Position numbers and translations under genes: made by a program. Under the pieces are notes generated by a model, which had not been told where the DNA came from, made no database searches, and saw only the letters and a list, made by a program, of their open reading frames with translations. Shown piece by piece: positions 12,452 to 25,258 of a DNA stretch of 64,000 nucleotides (position 1 is the stretch's first letter; every line of letters starts with the position of its first letter). Origin of the DNA: Glandiceps talaboti (taxonomy: Eukaryota > Hemichordata > Enteropneusta > Spengelidae); NCBI RefSeq assembly GCF_964340395.1, contig NC_135568.1:16105776-16169775 (forward strand), read 5' to 3'.

Positions 12452-15190
12452 TTCAAGCTATGGCTCAACTCAAATGCAATGTGGATGTCATCTAGCAAGC
12501 TATGTCACGTGACGTGTCCAGTAAAGTGTTCTCTTTGGATCAGTTTGATTTATAATTAAATTTATTGCCGTGATTTGGGTCTCCCTATTAATCCGGAAGT
12601 TATTTTGGCACCCTTGATGGCAGTGTAAATGTAGGCCTGCAGAGACTAGGCTATCTAACTGCCACGCTATGTGATAATGGCTACAGGCAAGCCAAGTCTC
12701 TGGTAGTCTAGAGACTATCCATTGGGTTTGAAACTGAAGATCCCTATAACCATCTCTAGAGGCTTTCCATTCGTTGTTTTTAATCAGAAGATCTCTTTAC
12801 TCCAGCTATATACGTACGTCTTGCTTATTGAGGAGCTGAGATGAAATGTCAAATTCTAACAAACTGTTTACGTTTGGCTGTTGGGTTTACTCATGCATGA
12901 ATAACTTTTGGTTCATGATTTCTCACTGAGCTAAACGTGGGGTAAAGAGATCTTCACATTCAAAAGGACAGCCTCTGGACTAAGTCTCTGGGCAAATGAC
13001 ATACTTTCCGAAAGTTATTTTAAGTTAGTAGCCTTCGTGAACGTAAAGGCATGGTGACATTTCCGTCATGGTAAAAGTATATTAAACCTGGGAACTAGTC
13101 CAGGCCTTTCATTTTCAGACATAAATACGATACCTATATTGTCATGCCTTCTGAGTCTGTACCCCTGCTGGCCAGAACGACGAAGTCAGATAAGATGGTG
13201 CGACAACATACGTCTGGAGACTTAACTCGAGACACGAGATAAAAGCAAAGAAGAGCCAATGGCATAGATGTCTTTGATTATGTTGATTGAATTCCCCCAA
13301 CTTCGCATTCACCTTTGGATAATTCTGTTGTAGATTCATCTCAGCTTTGGTCGATTTATCGTTTTACCCCGCGGGTTAGTACCTGTTGTACAATTCAGAC
13401 CAACTTTAATTACAAATGTAGTTTATTTATCTATTCACCTCATCTTGGGACAGTACCTGTTGTATATTTCAGTCCCCTGATGTCGGACTGATATTTTTCA
13501 ATCGCGTTTTTTTCTGAAAACCTGGAAATCCCTTCAGGACATATTCACAATCCGTCCTCGCTATTTCCAAAACAAAGTTTGAAGTGGAGGCAGACATACC
13601 CGCTAGTTCTCTTTATATTACATATGGTGTCACCCACTTGTTATTATAGCAACGTCACCAGGTGTCGGAGATACAATAAACTATTTTTCTGCCCCAGTGC
13701 ACGGTACCATCATGAGTGTGTTTAAATTCACATTGCCAGCGAGATCATGAATGCCAAGTGATTCGAGACCCGGGTTTTATGTTGTCAACACAAAGACAAA
13801 CAGAAGGGTATTTTTAGAACGAACTGAACAATACCGCTTTCATATCTCGCTCGTGTTCACGTAATGTGTGTCACCGGATATTAACCCAATCTCAGGTGAA
13901 GATAGCATAAGAAACCCCACACCACTACATATACTGGTCAGTGTTGTGTCTCTACAGTGTTCCTGAGGTTGTCCTGTCGCGGATAAATCGTGATACTGCC
14001 TGTGACAGTGTGTACGTCTACAGAAATTCATCTTTTGTTTTCTGTGCATGTCGTTGATTGAAGTAACAGAATACAATAGACATTCTCTGCTGTAATCGGT
14101 TTTCTAAAGAGGAACAAATCCGAATTTGAATGTTTTAGAGAATATTACCAGGTTGAGAAAAAGGCGGCCATATTTTGACTCTCAAAGCAGGACAGAGGTG
14201 TCAGTAAGTCACAATAGTAGATCTGACAGTTTGCTGACATCACCGTTAACCAAACACGACGAATAAACACACTACAATACCAAACAACAAACAGTGTGGA
14301 CAAACATATTGCCACCATTAATTGGTACGATGTTAATGAGGTGAGCAACAAAGTACGCCAAATATGATGGCATGTTAAGGCAATGAAGCGATATGATCGT
14401 AAAACGTGTACACTCCACCGAACAACGGCTTTTTTAATCACACTTTCTCTTTGACTGGCCACGGGACAACAAAGCTATTTGAAATAAAAACATGCCAGTG
14501 TCTGCTTTCATCTGTACTTGTGTTACCAGCTTTGTTGAGTGAAAAAGTAGCAAATCAAAATTCTGCGCGATCTTGCGGGGTCCTGGGTGTTTTGTGACGT
14601 GCCCTTATAAACGTTAGAGGTGAGCCTGCTTATCATGTCCCATTGGAGGTAGAAGGACAATTGTATATACATACACTCTCTTCACTTATAATACTGATCA
14701 TAGGAATTACATTCCTAGCACAGATATAGTTTTCCGACTTGCTCCTTGGAAGCGAGCAACAGGTTGCTACGCACCAAATACGTCAACTACCCATCAACGT
14801 TTTAGCACCAAACAAAAGACAAATAAACCTGCCTGAAAAATGGAATTGGCGAGGTCATTGGAGAGTAAGCCACTAGCTTTTTATCTTAAACGTTTTAACA
14901 TTCCCAGACGGTAACAGCTAAAAGATATCGATCAGACTAATTTGATATATTGCTCACCAAGTGACTCCAAGTAGCTTGGTATGCTGTGTGTTATAAAACG
15001 CTCGTGCTCCAGACTTAGCCATAGTGCATTGTCTTGTTTTCAATTTCTTTGCTAAATACCACTTTACAGTAAGTATTGGCCAAAATTTCCAAAGTATGAC
15101 GTAATGATAACGTTGTTTCACGTGTCTGCCTAATGTGTATGTGGGAGGGTTACATGTAAGTTGATTGGTATGCCATATTTGGAATCAACA
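12452..15190. other. Gap without a supported gene
   Basis: Only short frames occur here. The longest, 105 codons on the minus strand (14145-14462), has one hydrophobic stretch but no matching splice sites or recognisable family. Nothing else could be supported. Confidence 0.45.
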
Positions 15191-15198
15191 GGGTTCCG

Positions 15199-15242
15199 AG
15201 TGAGTGAGTGGGTGGGTGGGTGGGTGGGTGGGTGGGTGGGTG
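15199..15242. repeat. (TGGG)n tract with G-quadruplex potential
   Basis: About nine consecutive GGG runs separated by GT, preceded by GTGA repeats. Confidence 0.85.
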
Positions 15243-15459
15243 AAAAGGACTGAAAGATATCATAGTAACTTAGAGATTATTTTAATGGTGCCCCGAGTGA
15301 TTGGTAACATAGATATGGAAGAAATGAAATGGATAATGAAATTTGAACAGATTTAATATCTTTGATGACCGAATTTAAAACTAAAAAAGAATAAAACTAA
15401 GCACTCATATCAAGTTGCTCTATCTAAATACTAGTATATTAACAAAGCCTTTCTGTATA

Positions 15460-15572
<113 letters not shown>

Positions 15573-15829
15573 GTCAGTCAGTCCGTCCATTCGTCTTCCT
15601 GTCTAATATTCGGCTCTTTTCTTACAAGCTACATTGGTATTTTTTGTTCAATATAATTAGTTATACTTGTACGTACTAACAGCGGGTTCTGACAATGTGA
15701 CAGCATATACGCGGATCAAAATGTCAATTTTTCAACTAAGCATGGTCAGGTCTGATAAATTATTCTATCCCATAATTTTATAACTTCAATCTGGATCATT
15801 TAAAAATAATAAAATTCGTGTTAGTGGCA

Positions 15830-15855
15830 TCAAGAGAGAGAGAGGGAGAGAGAGA

Positions 15856-15903
<48 letters not shown>

Positions 15904-16055
15904 TGGAGGGAGGGAGAGAGAGGGAGAGATAGAGGGGAGGGAGGGAGGGAGCCTGGAGAGAGAGGGGGAAGGGAGGGAGAGAGAGAGAGAGAGAGAGATG
16001 AATGGAGGGAGGGAGAGATAGAGGGGAGGGAGGGAGGGAGGGAGAGAGAGGGGGA

Positions 16056-16118
<63 letters not shown>

Positions 16119-16122
16119 GAGT
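15830..16122. repeat. ~290-bp polypurine (GA)n/(GGGA)n tract
   Basis: Almost pure G/A on the plus strand, with internal duplications of GATGGATGGAGGGAGG-like blocks (near 15900 and 15998). Frames through it are artefacts. Such tracts can form triplex (H-DNA) structures. Confidence 0.95.
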
Positions 16123-16671
16123 TCTGTATCCGCCGACGTCATCAGTTAATCATAAAGCACATTACGTCATCCATGCAAGACGACGTGTCTGGTTCTAGCC
16201 AGATTTCTGTCTGATTCTTGCTAATATCACCGGGAAAGGCAATCAAGGCCAAATAGTAACGACAAATAACGACACGCCTACGCTGTCATGTGACCCTTGA
16301 CACACCTTTACTCTACCGTGCCCATATCAATTCTTGCTTCTTGAGGTGTGGACGGGAACGTGCAGTGAAGCAAAATAATTTCTGAAATATCTCTATCTGT
16401 AAAATGTATGAATGAATCTTTAGATGGTTGAAGGGACGTTATACGAGCATTAGTGTTGTTGATCAAATCACAGTGAATTATGAAATTATAACGTTGTTAT
16501 GTTACTTGTACATGACATGTAATAAGGACCTTCTCAAATATTTTGATTTATTTGTAGAAGAGATTCGATCTGTTCTTGACAGACTAAAACTTAGAACATT
16601 TACTACAAGTACATACAAATACAGCCGAGATTTGTGGCGCCGGATCGCGACATAGCATGTCAACTCTACGT

Positions 16672-16734
16672 CGTATAGCTATCCGTCAGACGACCACTAC
16701 TATATATAGTGGTCTGAGGTCGTAGCTAACGAAT
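16672..16734. repeat. Imperfect inverted repeat around a TATATA core
   Basis: The inner arms (AGACgACCACTA and TAGTGGTCT) flank CTATATA. The outer TAGCTA motifs and the ACGACC/GGTCGT pair extend the palindrome. No gene is attached to it. Confidence 0.5.
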
Positions 16735-16739
16735 ATTTG

Positions 16740-19590
16740 AGAACTAGTGCGAGGTCTTGATTGATTTATTTTATTTGGCGATTTGTTTTTGACAAACAAA
16801 TAACGCCAAATTCAACTTTGGAACAACGTGACTAGTTCTAGCCAGTTTGCGTATTGCATGATATATCCGGCTTTGAAAGACGGATCCAAAAATATTTACC
16901 TTGAACAACACCAATTCCTTTGCCGAGGATTACACAAAACTAATTTTCACTATGGTCCTCTAAATAAATGCGGAATTTTAGGATTAATTTGTGCACACCA
17001 AGGGTTCTAAGTGTTAAGAGTTTATGCACCTGTACCATCACTTTGACTTTGGGCGTCATAATGACGTCATTAATGTTATTAACATGAGCCTGTAATAACC
17101 TACTCACAGTTAGACTGATTTACAGCTTTAGCCTCGGGCGCTCTTAAAGGATCGCCTCGTTAGGGAACCTTGTCGGTTTAGAATTGTAAATTTGACGTTC
17201 CACCCTACGTCAACAGACTGTCTACTTGAACCTGGCATAGCACTGGGTTTAACCCTTCTTGATCCTAAGAAGGATGCATTCACTTACCAGCACGCCTTGT
17301 CACCGTAGCCCAAACAAACAGAAAAGAAAAATGTGTAATTTCTAATGTCTATATACCGTGTAAGTTGTAACAATGAAATTAACTTCACAACGAAATGAAA
17401 CCAAGCACGAGTTCCAGAAGAAGTGTTCATCCCTAACTAAAACGTTCTGTTATTTTCTTCACGAGTTCACGATTGCGATTTTGTTATAAGGCAAAATAAA
17501 AATAAGTGGTTGTTTCCGATAACATGACTTCAGAAAACAGGGTGGGTAGGTCGGAATTTTATCTTAAATATTTAGATATTACTTCGACACAAGATAAGAT
17601 ACTAGTCAGTCACCTTAAGACGTTCATGATGTGTAAAAGATGTAAATGAAGACAACACGTTATGTAGACTGTACTGTTATAGTATAAAAAGACCGGGTTT
17701 CTCTCTGAAATAGGATTTTAGAAAAGAAAAGTGACCACAGTTGAGGCAAAGGCATGAAGATATGTACACGTACGGAAATAGAAGCAATTGTTACTATTTT
17801 ACCTTTTTGCATGTCAAAAACTGTTTTGGGTCGGGGCCTTCAACTAGGGTCGGTCGGGTTATAGAAAACACTCTTTTTTTATCTTGCCTATTCGATGGTG
17901 AACAAATGAAAATGTTAATACCATAATAATTTACAAATAATAAAAATGATGATAACGAAGTTTGCCTGTCAATTGTGCGTAGATGAGGACGTATACCTCT
18001 CTTTTATGAAAAAACAATAGTCACCCACTGTGTTGTGTTGGGTACTATGTACGTCCGCATTACATTCACATCATACATGATCTTGTCGAGGGGGGGGGGT
18101 TATAATCTATGTCTCAGACCGTGTTCGGGGGGGGGGGGGTTCTACGTTAACATGCATACCTGTAGCTCGTGACATAAATTGATATCCCGTACATTAATTT
18201 GATACTAATTTGTCATTATATCCTTGGCCTTATCAAGACATTGTTTGTCGACTTAACACCACGTTATACCATTCATTAACTAAAATATACATCCTGATAC
18301 ATGTAGAACATCAACTTGATGAGGTAATGGTTCATCTACATATATATTTTCCTATAAATGGTTCGACCATGTACATATCATATATATTTTAATTTATTCA
18401 TTGAATCTAACTAATTAAAAAAATAGCGCCAATGACATTGTAGCACAACTGTATTTGACTATTGCTATGGGCGTGGTCTTGTTGCTAGTACCATGTACAG
18501 ACTTTAATAGGACTGTGTATTTTTACTTTGTTTTCTCATTGATGTACATAAAGGTATTCTGTAAATTGATTTGCCATAGCAGGAATGCTTTCATAATTCA
18601 CCGATAGATTGATCAGATAGGACCCACGTGAGACAATCAGCAGATATTGATAATAACCTATCAGTCGATCCTTGTATTCAATCACAAATCCTTGTTTGAC
18701 TTGTCATCGATAGTCGTGGGACTTGAAAGATAAAACAGTAGATCTATGAAAAATACCTGGACACAAAATGGCAAAACTGTTCTTTGACTGACCTGTCTGT
18801 GTTGTTACGTAATGTAAATCTACGATATGGTGTGAACTAAACATGTACTGACATTATCTAGGCTTGTATGTCTGAAATCTATATCTATCCAATATTATAT
18901 ATATACTTTTTTTTTCTGTACAAGATGAAAAACTACCCCTAATTTATGAAAACGTAAAAGAATATTTTCCACAGACTGATGGGACCCTGCTTGTCATGAA
19001 CGTCGAATTCTTCGACCCGTGTTAAACCTCATTAAGCAAGTGATATCAGCCATAAGTAGCAGGATATAATTGTGTTCGGCCATTTAATACAACCGTTTAA
19101 AATATTGAGAATGAACCGTAGGCTAGTACTTTGAATCATTCCAGTGCCGTTTCATCACAGTTCCAAGGTCATTACCTCGTTAGGAGTATGTAGTCACAAG
19201 ACATGAAATGTCAACTCTCCCGACTCTCCAAATTATATGTACACCTAACAATGACTTCTCACTATCACTTATTCAGTGTATGGCCTGTATATCATTACGG
19301 GTACCCATAGACGTCTTATCTGTTTTGTCTCTCCAAAACCGGTGTGCTAAATAAACGCTTTGAATTACATACTTATTCTGTTGTCAATATATGACAACGT
19401 GTAACTGTCAATTACAGCGGTTTTCCTTGCTTGCCATAATCATTTATAGCATCCATATTAGGTGTAAAATAATACTTGTTTTATTATAAGACTAGTATGT
19501 GACCTTTCCAACTTTAGTCAATTTGTAAACAACGTTGTCATCTAACAAGCAGTTAAGTGATTACAATGTAATGAGAGTGCCACAACTGTG
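16740..19590. other. Gap without a supported gene
   Basis: A/T-rich sequence with only short unsupported frames. Two long G runs occur at ~18090 and ~18128. The text near 17485-17560 weakly resembles the start of the TTAGGCC MITE family described at 28406, but I could not define an end for it. Confidence 0.45.
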
Positions 19591-19596
19591 TTAAAG

Positions 19597-19700
19597 ACGA
19601 GTATGAAGTTGGTCTCAGATTCAGAATCAGATTCACATTGGAGGACAATATGAGGCCAGTCTCATATTGAGCCTCAGGTTCAGCGTCATATTCGAAGAAG
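19597..19700. mobile_element. Relic of the long-TIR element end
   Basis: Begins ACGAGTATGAAGTTGGTCTC followed by AGATTCAGAATCAGATTCA, then GAGCCTCAGGTTCAGCGTCA-like motifs. This is a diverged match to the TIR of the element at 11570-12157. No opposite arm was found. Confidence 0.55.
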
Positions 19701-21700
19701 TAATAATGTCCAGGCTAATGGACAGCGTTCCCCCTTCACACTCGTTTGATTGGAGAAGGGCATGTCTTAGCTTGCATGTGGAAAATTGCATGAAAATCAG
19801 AGATAAAAGTTTGTCGTCAAGATATTAGTGAGAGGTTAAAGTTCAGCTGATGTGTTTGTTGGTAGGCACTCTATTCCAATGATGCAATCTGCCTTGCGGT
19901 TGTTTAAAAGGATTCTTTTTGTAAATTTAATATATATGCAGAGATGACTGTTATTCTCCTATATGTTTTTCAGTCACTCGGTAAATACTCGTGACATGAG
20001 GGTCTTCTAATTACCTGTCTTAGACTCGTAATAGCACGACTTTTGGTAATCTGCTGAACTAAGATAAATGTTGAGTAATGAGTTCTCATTTTGTACATTT
20101 TTAAGATATCACGTATGAGAAGACATGTCCCTATCACAGGTAATGATGACAAAGTCACGACGTAGACCTCGTTCTGGTTGTCTAATCTCGTGTAATGTGT
20201 CAACATGTTGAAACTTCTTCTTCGCCACTCACACGACAGATAACCGATTGCATAGTAACTTTAGTGCTTACATCATTGACAGTATCTGGAAATCCTGGTG
20301 TAAGTCGTGATAACCGTCATCATGATTTGTAACAAACTGTCGGGTGAATATTATATAATTCGATACTGGGCTAAATTATTAAACCACACATAGGCAACGT
20401 AGAACGGGGATCTCCTGTGATTAAACTTATTCGGTAAAATCAATTTTTAAAATTCATGTCATGCGTCTCCGTGTCTCTGTATCTTATCAAAACATGGATA
20501 TATCAGTGTCGCCAGGTATTAACTATCTGGTGAACAGATTTGTACAAATCTCTCCGCAACCCATTTCTGTCATGTAGTCAAACAAACGCTTATTTTAATG
20601 ACTAGATAGATATAACAATCATGTAAATGTCAAGGTCAACGAAAGGCCAGTTTTTATCATATGCAAATTTAAAAAACTTTCGTAAAGTGTAAATCGCCTG
20701 TTAAATGTTGTTTGCAACTCTTTTCTGTGACGCAATTCATCAGAATTTAAGAAAGTCGTGATCAGTTTATCTAAATGTTAGATTAATTGTGTTACTTTGA
20801 TGTTAACGCCAGTAATCTATAGCTAAGTCCGGTATGTGCACGCCCATCGTTAGCGATACATTTTGTGTAAGAAAGTTTATAACGGTCGCCAATGCTATTG
20901 GATATCACCTCATATACGTCCATCTGTTTAAAGTGACATATACATTGTACAGTAGTTTTTGTATTAGGTTGAGTTGTATACGGTTCTATAGAATCAAATT
21001 GACTACGATTGACGGCCTTGTTGGAGAGACTGGCGTCAATACAACGCTTCGTGTTTCATTGTTCCTTTTTTTACAACAGCAATAACAATGGCAGACAGTC
21101 CAATTCATGTCGACGCCCCTGTACATTTACACTGTCCGATCCTATGTCAAGGCCATACAAGGTAACGCCTATTGTTGTACATTTTTTACGAGGTCACTTT
21201 CGTTTGCAAACTTCTTTTTAAGGTGGACGCTGTTTTGTTGCAGTGTCCTCCTGAGCTATACTATATACACTAGCCAACCGAAAACAAAGCCCCTTGTTTT
21301 CACAATGTAAAGAAAACTATTGAAGTTGGAGATTATATAGAACTGGGGATGCGCTGTAGAGGGTAGTCAGGACACGGACTTGTAATCGTTAAAGTAGATA
21401 TTGTCACTCAGCTTGCGAAGTTATCAAGGTCTGGTGAAGATAACTGTTAAGGTTCTGAGGAGAGCTCTTCGTCGACTTCGAATTTTCAATGGGTTTTAAT
21501 CAAGGCAATGGGTACGTCATAATTTTTCGTAAATAGTTCAAACTATATTTCACAGTAGTATTGTATTGCATGACTTTGGTAGAGTATACAGGCTTCGTCG
21601 TCGTCTTGGATGTAAGAAGTACTGAACAGAGTCCCTGTCAGGAAAAAGATGTATTGGGAAAAGTGTTAATACATGTCACATGTGTTGTATCACACTGTAA
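19701..21700. other. Gap without a supported gene
   Basis: No coherent reading frame with splice sites and no recognisable repeat. Confidence 0.45.
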
Positions 21701-21702
21701 TT

Positions 21703-21845
21703 ATGTATGTACGTATGTATGTATGTATGTATGTATGTATGTATGTATGTATGTATGTATGTATGTATGTATGTGTGTCTGTATGTGTGTCTGTGTGAGT
21801 CCGTCTGTCTGTCTGTGTGAGCGTGCGTGCGTGCTTGTTTGTTTG
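21703..21845. repeat. (ATGT)n, then CTGT/GTGC/TTTG microsatellite
   Basis: Compound tetranucleotide tract that changes motif three times along its length. Confidence 0.9.
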
Positions 21846-22514
21846 TTTGTTTACACGAAAAAAACTGTACTGTGTTGTCGATTTATAATCATTCAAGCAT
21901 TGGGCTATTAATGTTCCATTTTTGTATATTGCTCACTTTCAAACCATTGCCCATCAGATCAGCTCAATTCCTTCCCGCAAAATTGCGTTATAAATATCGG
22001 CACTGATGTAACACAATCTAACATTTCTCACCCTTGATATTTGCATTTCCTTCGAAATCTTATGAAATGTAAGTAACTGATTGAAATATTTTCTATAACA
22101 AATACTCGTTTTATTTGTTATTTGAATTCCTAAGAGGGTGAGTAAGTTATATCATAGACCCTCGAGTGAACTCTGGAATCTATGGTTATATTTTAAAAGC
22201 ACTGTTAATCTCATAGAAATTTCCATGACCTCTTCAACAGTACCCTCCATTCTATATAGTCAACCTTAGTTTATACATGGTGATGAGATCGTGTCAGTTT
22301 TCTAAACACTGTATTGTATAACAGTCATGTGTGTCTGAAATACTTGCAGGGTACAATAAGTGTACCACGGAGACCGTCAGCGTCCTTTCACAGGGTCGTT
22401 GTACAGTACAATAAAAGATAATTGTAGTTGTACATTCCTGACACAATATCATGTACTCATGTCCTATGCAAATAATAAAATGCCGTCACGTCTACGTAGC
22501 GTGATTTCACAGGC

Positions 22515-22752
22515 AACAATATTGTCTGCGTGCAATCATGTGAAATAGACAATTTTGTCTGTGCAAACATGTGACGTAGACAATATTGTCTGTATGAAAG
22601 CATGTGGCGTAGTCAATATTTTAATTATGTGACGTACAATATTGTCTACGTCACATGATTGTACACAGACAAAGTTGTCTACGTCATATGCTTTCATACA
22701 GACAATATTGTCTACGTCACATTTCACACAAACAAAATTCACTACGTCACAT
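22515..22752. repeat. Fold-back array of ~33-bp units carrying CRE-like and AGACAATATTGTCT palindromes
   Basis: The left half (22515-22625) repeats a ~31-33-bp unit of the form CATGTGACGTAGACAATATT. The right half (22635-22752) carries the same unit reverse-complemented, for example ATTGTCTACGTCACATG. The centre is near 22632. Units contain the perfect 14-bp palindrome AGACAATATTGTCT and the hexamer TGACGT/ACGTCA, the half of a CRE. The minus-strand frame through it is an 11-residue repeat translation and not a gene. Confidence 0.8.
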
Positions 22753-22981
22753 TATTTAACACAAGCAATAATTGACTCCATAACGTCATGATATTTTCAC
22801 ACTGCAGTTGTTTGCTACTCAAGCTTGAAATTCTCAGTGTGTCTTGTTTCACGTCACTGTAAAATGTCTGGAATACTTTGAAGATTACTTTTATTAGTTC
22901 TTGTCTGCATAAATCTTAAATTTTACAAGTCACTCTCCTTTATTATCAGGTTAATATCTAGATTCACAATCAAACAGTTCA

Positions 22982-23031
22982 GCAGCGGATTTCAAAATAA
23001 CGTTCAGTGGCTCTGTTTTGAAATCCGCTGC
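22982..23031. repeat. 16-bp perfect hairpin with 18-nt loop
   Basis: GCAGCGGATTTCAAAA at 22982-22997 is perfectly complementary to 23016-23031. A second small hairpin (GCACCT-ATC-AGGTGC) follows ~40 bases downstream. It could be a small transposon end or a structured RNA; the sequence does not decide. Confidence 0.7.
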
Positions 23032-23039
23032 AGTTCTAA

Positions 23040-23820
23040 TGATTACTCGCTAGATCGTTCCGATCTCGATGCACCTATCAGGTGCGGCAAAGCGACCGGA
23101 AGAAAGCCTGACATTCTAGCAGCTAGCTAGACTAGTCTAGAAGCGCCTGTCTTTTTAAACGCATTTTCCGAATATGCAGGAGCAGGAATATGCAATCAAC
23201 AATGATCTTCCAGCTCCTAAAACGATAAAGGTACAGAGTAATAGACAGAAAGGAAATGCCAGTACATCAAAGAAACTTGTTGTGTCTTAGTTTAGATAAA
23301 GGTAAACTTGATAAGGGTATAGCTTCAATTTTTACTCAATGACCGTATTTCTCTCCTTAACTGTCCTCTAAAAGAGTTTGCCTCACATCACGTACGTCCT
23401 CGCCCTTCCCGTGTACGTGTACTATACTTTTGATAGCTCAAACTATGTACTATTTCCCAAACATACTAGAAATCGATGCGAGTTTAACAGCAACAACATT
23501 AAGAACTGGCAGATAGATAATTAAAACTTTGATCGATTGTATTGTAACGACTAAATCGTGAATTATCAAATCAGTGATTGAGGTCACCCCATGTGCTATT
23601 GTTACTAGTAATTGTTGTCTCGCATTTGTGAACTTTGTATTATGAACTCCGGCTTAATCTTGTGGACGAAGGAATTCTCTCTTTTGGTTTATGCGATAAT
23701 TTCAAACACTCCCCGATTATTTACATGTCGCTAGCGCTGTGCATATTTGATTTTGTACTTTCGTTCTTTGTGGCCTGAAGCCATTAAAACGTATGCGCAT
23801 GATCGCAGCGTTCACGTGAA
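23040..23820. other. Gap without a supported gene
   Basis: Apart from the small GCACCT/AGGTGC hairpin near 23070, I see no gene or defined repeat. Confidence 0.45.
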
Positions 23821-23825
23821 CACTG

Positions 23826-23827
<2 letters not shown>

Positions 23828-23917
<90 letters not shown>
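23828..23917. repeat. (TA)n microsatellite
   Basis: About 90 bases of pure TA. Confidence 0.95.
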
Positions 23918-24638
23918 CTGTGAACGCATGTATACCTAAACATTTACTGTCAGTAGCGTAAGTAGCATAAGTTCTTCGAAAAATACTAGTACCCCCCCCC
24001 CCACCCCTCAACAAATATCTCGGAATCTTTTCTAGCCTACCGTGACAATAACAGCACATTGTAATCAAATACCTAGTGTATATACTCCTTACAATTGACG
24101 GTGTCACATGATAATGACGTACGTATATACCAAACGGTTTGCCAAAGATCTAGACAGATTTACTCAATAGTGCCTACGCCTGTGTTGGTATGCCCACGTA
24201 TAGTTCACATCAAACTGAACAATGGCTAATGAGCCGAAGACAAGTCAAGTCGTGTAGTGACTCGCACGTGACTCGGATTATTTCGGGTGTTGCTCGGATC
24301 TCACTGATGATACTACTTCATCGGTGGTTTATCAAAGATAGCCTTGGTTGTTTTAGATTTCTGAATAAAAAGTTTGAAGACGTCCAACTACTCACAAGTA
24401 TTTGAATCTAAGAGTAAAATATAAGTACGTATGCGATCGACGCATGCGTAAACTTAAACCGTGGATACTTCCATGGTTAGACAGTACAAGTGTTATAGTG
24501 TCACGTACGTCACCTCACTGGAAGTAGTGTTGCGTCGTTAGTTAGTGAGTTGTGCTCAAAAAAGTTTATTTATATTATTTGGTATTGGTGACGTCATTAG
24601 TATTTCTCATCTTATTTTTTTTAATACTGTTCAAGAGC

Positions 24639-24983
24639 TTAGGCATAAAACAATAAGTTAAGTTCCGGTTACCCAACCCCACCTAGTTTTTCACTGCCTA
24701 CCCTAAATTACGTATTCGAGAGAAAAAAAATTGCATTGTGAAGTCTCGCAAAAAGTAGTGGATGAGGAAACTGACATCAACTTAAAAAGACAATATAAAT
24801 ATGTTCTGTAGGGCCCTAATGGATGTACATCTGATGGGAAGAAACACAGAGACCATATTAGAAAACAACGGAAAACATAACTACCTGTGAACTAGACACT
24901 CGCATATGAAAAATATATATATAAATCTACCTACCCCTCCTATTCTAAAATTGAACGAAATTGGAACCACACAATTTCGTTAG
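24639..24983 (-). mobile_element. TTAGGCC-family MITE, copy A
   Basis: About 345 bp, inverted relative to the copies at 28406 and 35850. It starts TTAGGCATAAAACAATAAG and continues GTTCCGGTTACCCAACCCC; it ends GGAACCACACAATTT. The interior is shared with copy C, including the reverse complements of GACTTCACAAT, GATGTCAGTTTCC and CATCAGATGTAC. Confidence 0.8.
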
Positions 24984-25062
24984 ACAGTCCATAAGTGACT
25001 GTGATTATAGTTTCAAGTTTTAAATGTGATACTAACGTTTATTTTCCTTGTTTATTCGTCAG

Positions 25063-25258
25063 TTACACTACAATGAGGCAAGGTAGTCTACCCGATCTTC
25101 GGGAAGCAGCAGAGTTCGTGGTTGATCACGAGACCAAGGAAATCGAAGACTTACGAGATGAGATGTTACATTTACACTTTAAACCTGCATACACGTCACC
25201 GAGGAGTGCGTGGTCGGCGGGATCAAGCCGTCAAGAACTCGAGAGACTTAGACTTCAG
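25063..25258 (+). CDS. Penultimate coding exon of an unidentified gene
   Basis: Bounded by an acceptor (ATTCGTCAG|TT) and a donor (CAG|GTAATT); it enters one base before a codon boundary and leaves in phase 0. It encodes about 65 residues: a short Ser/Leu lead, then a charged, probably helical stretch (REAAEFVVDHETKEIEDLRD), then a Ser/Pro/Trp segment, and a helical end (RQELERLRLQ) with heptad-like spacing that suggests a coiled coil. An in-frame ATG at 25073 may be internal; earlier exons are expected upstream but were not found. The exit phase matches the next exon exactly. I do not recognise the family; a cytoplasmic scaffold or cytoskeletal protein would fit the composition. Confidence 0.75.

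Noticed and set aside
14145-14462. 105-codon minus-strand frame with a hydrophobic stretch
   Set aside because: No recognisable family, no flanking exons, and the length is within chance for A/T-rich DNA of this size.
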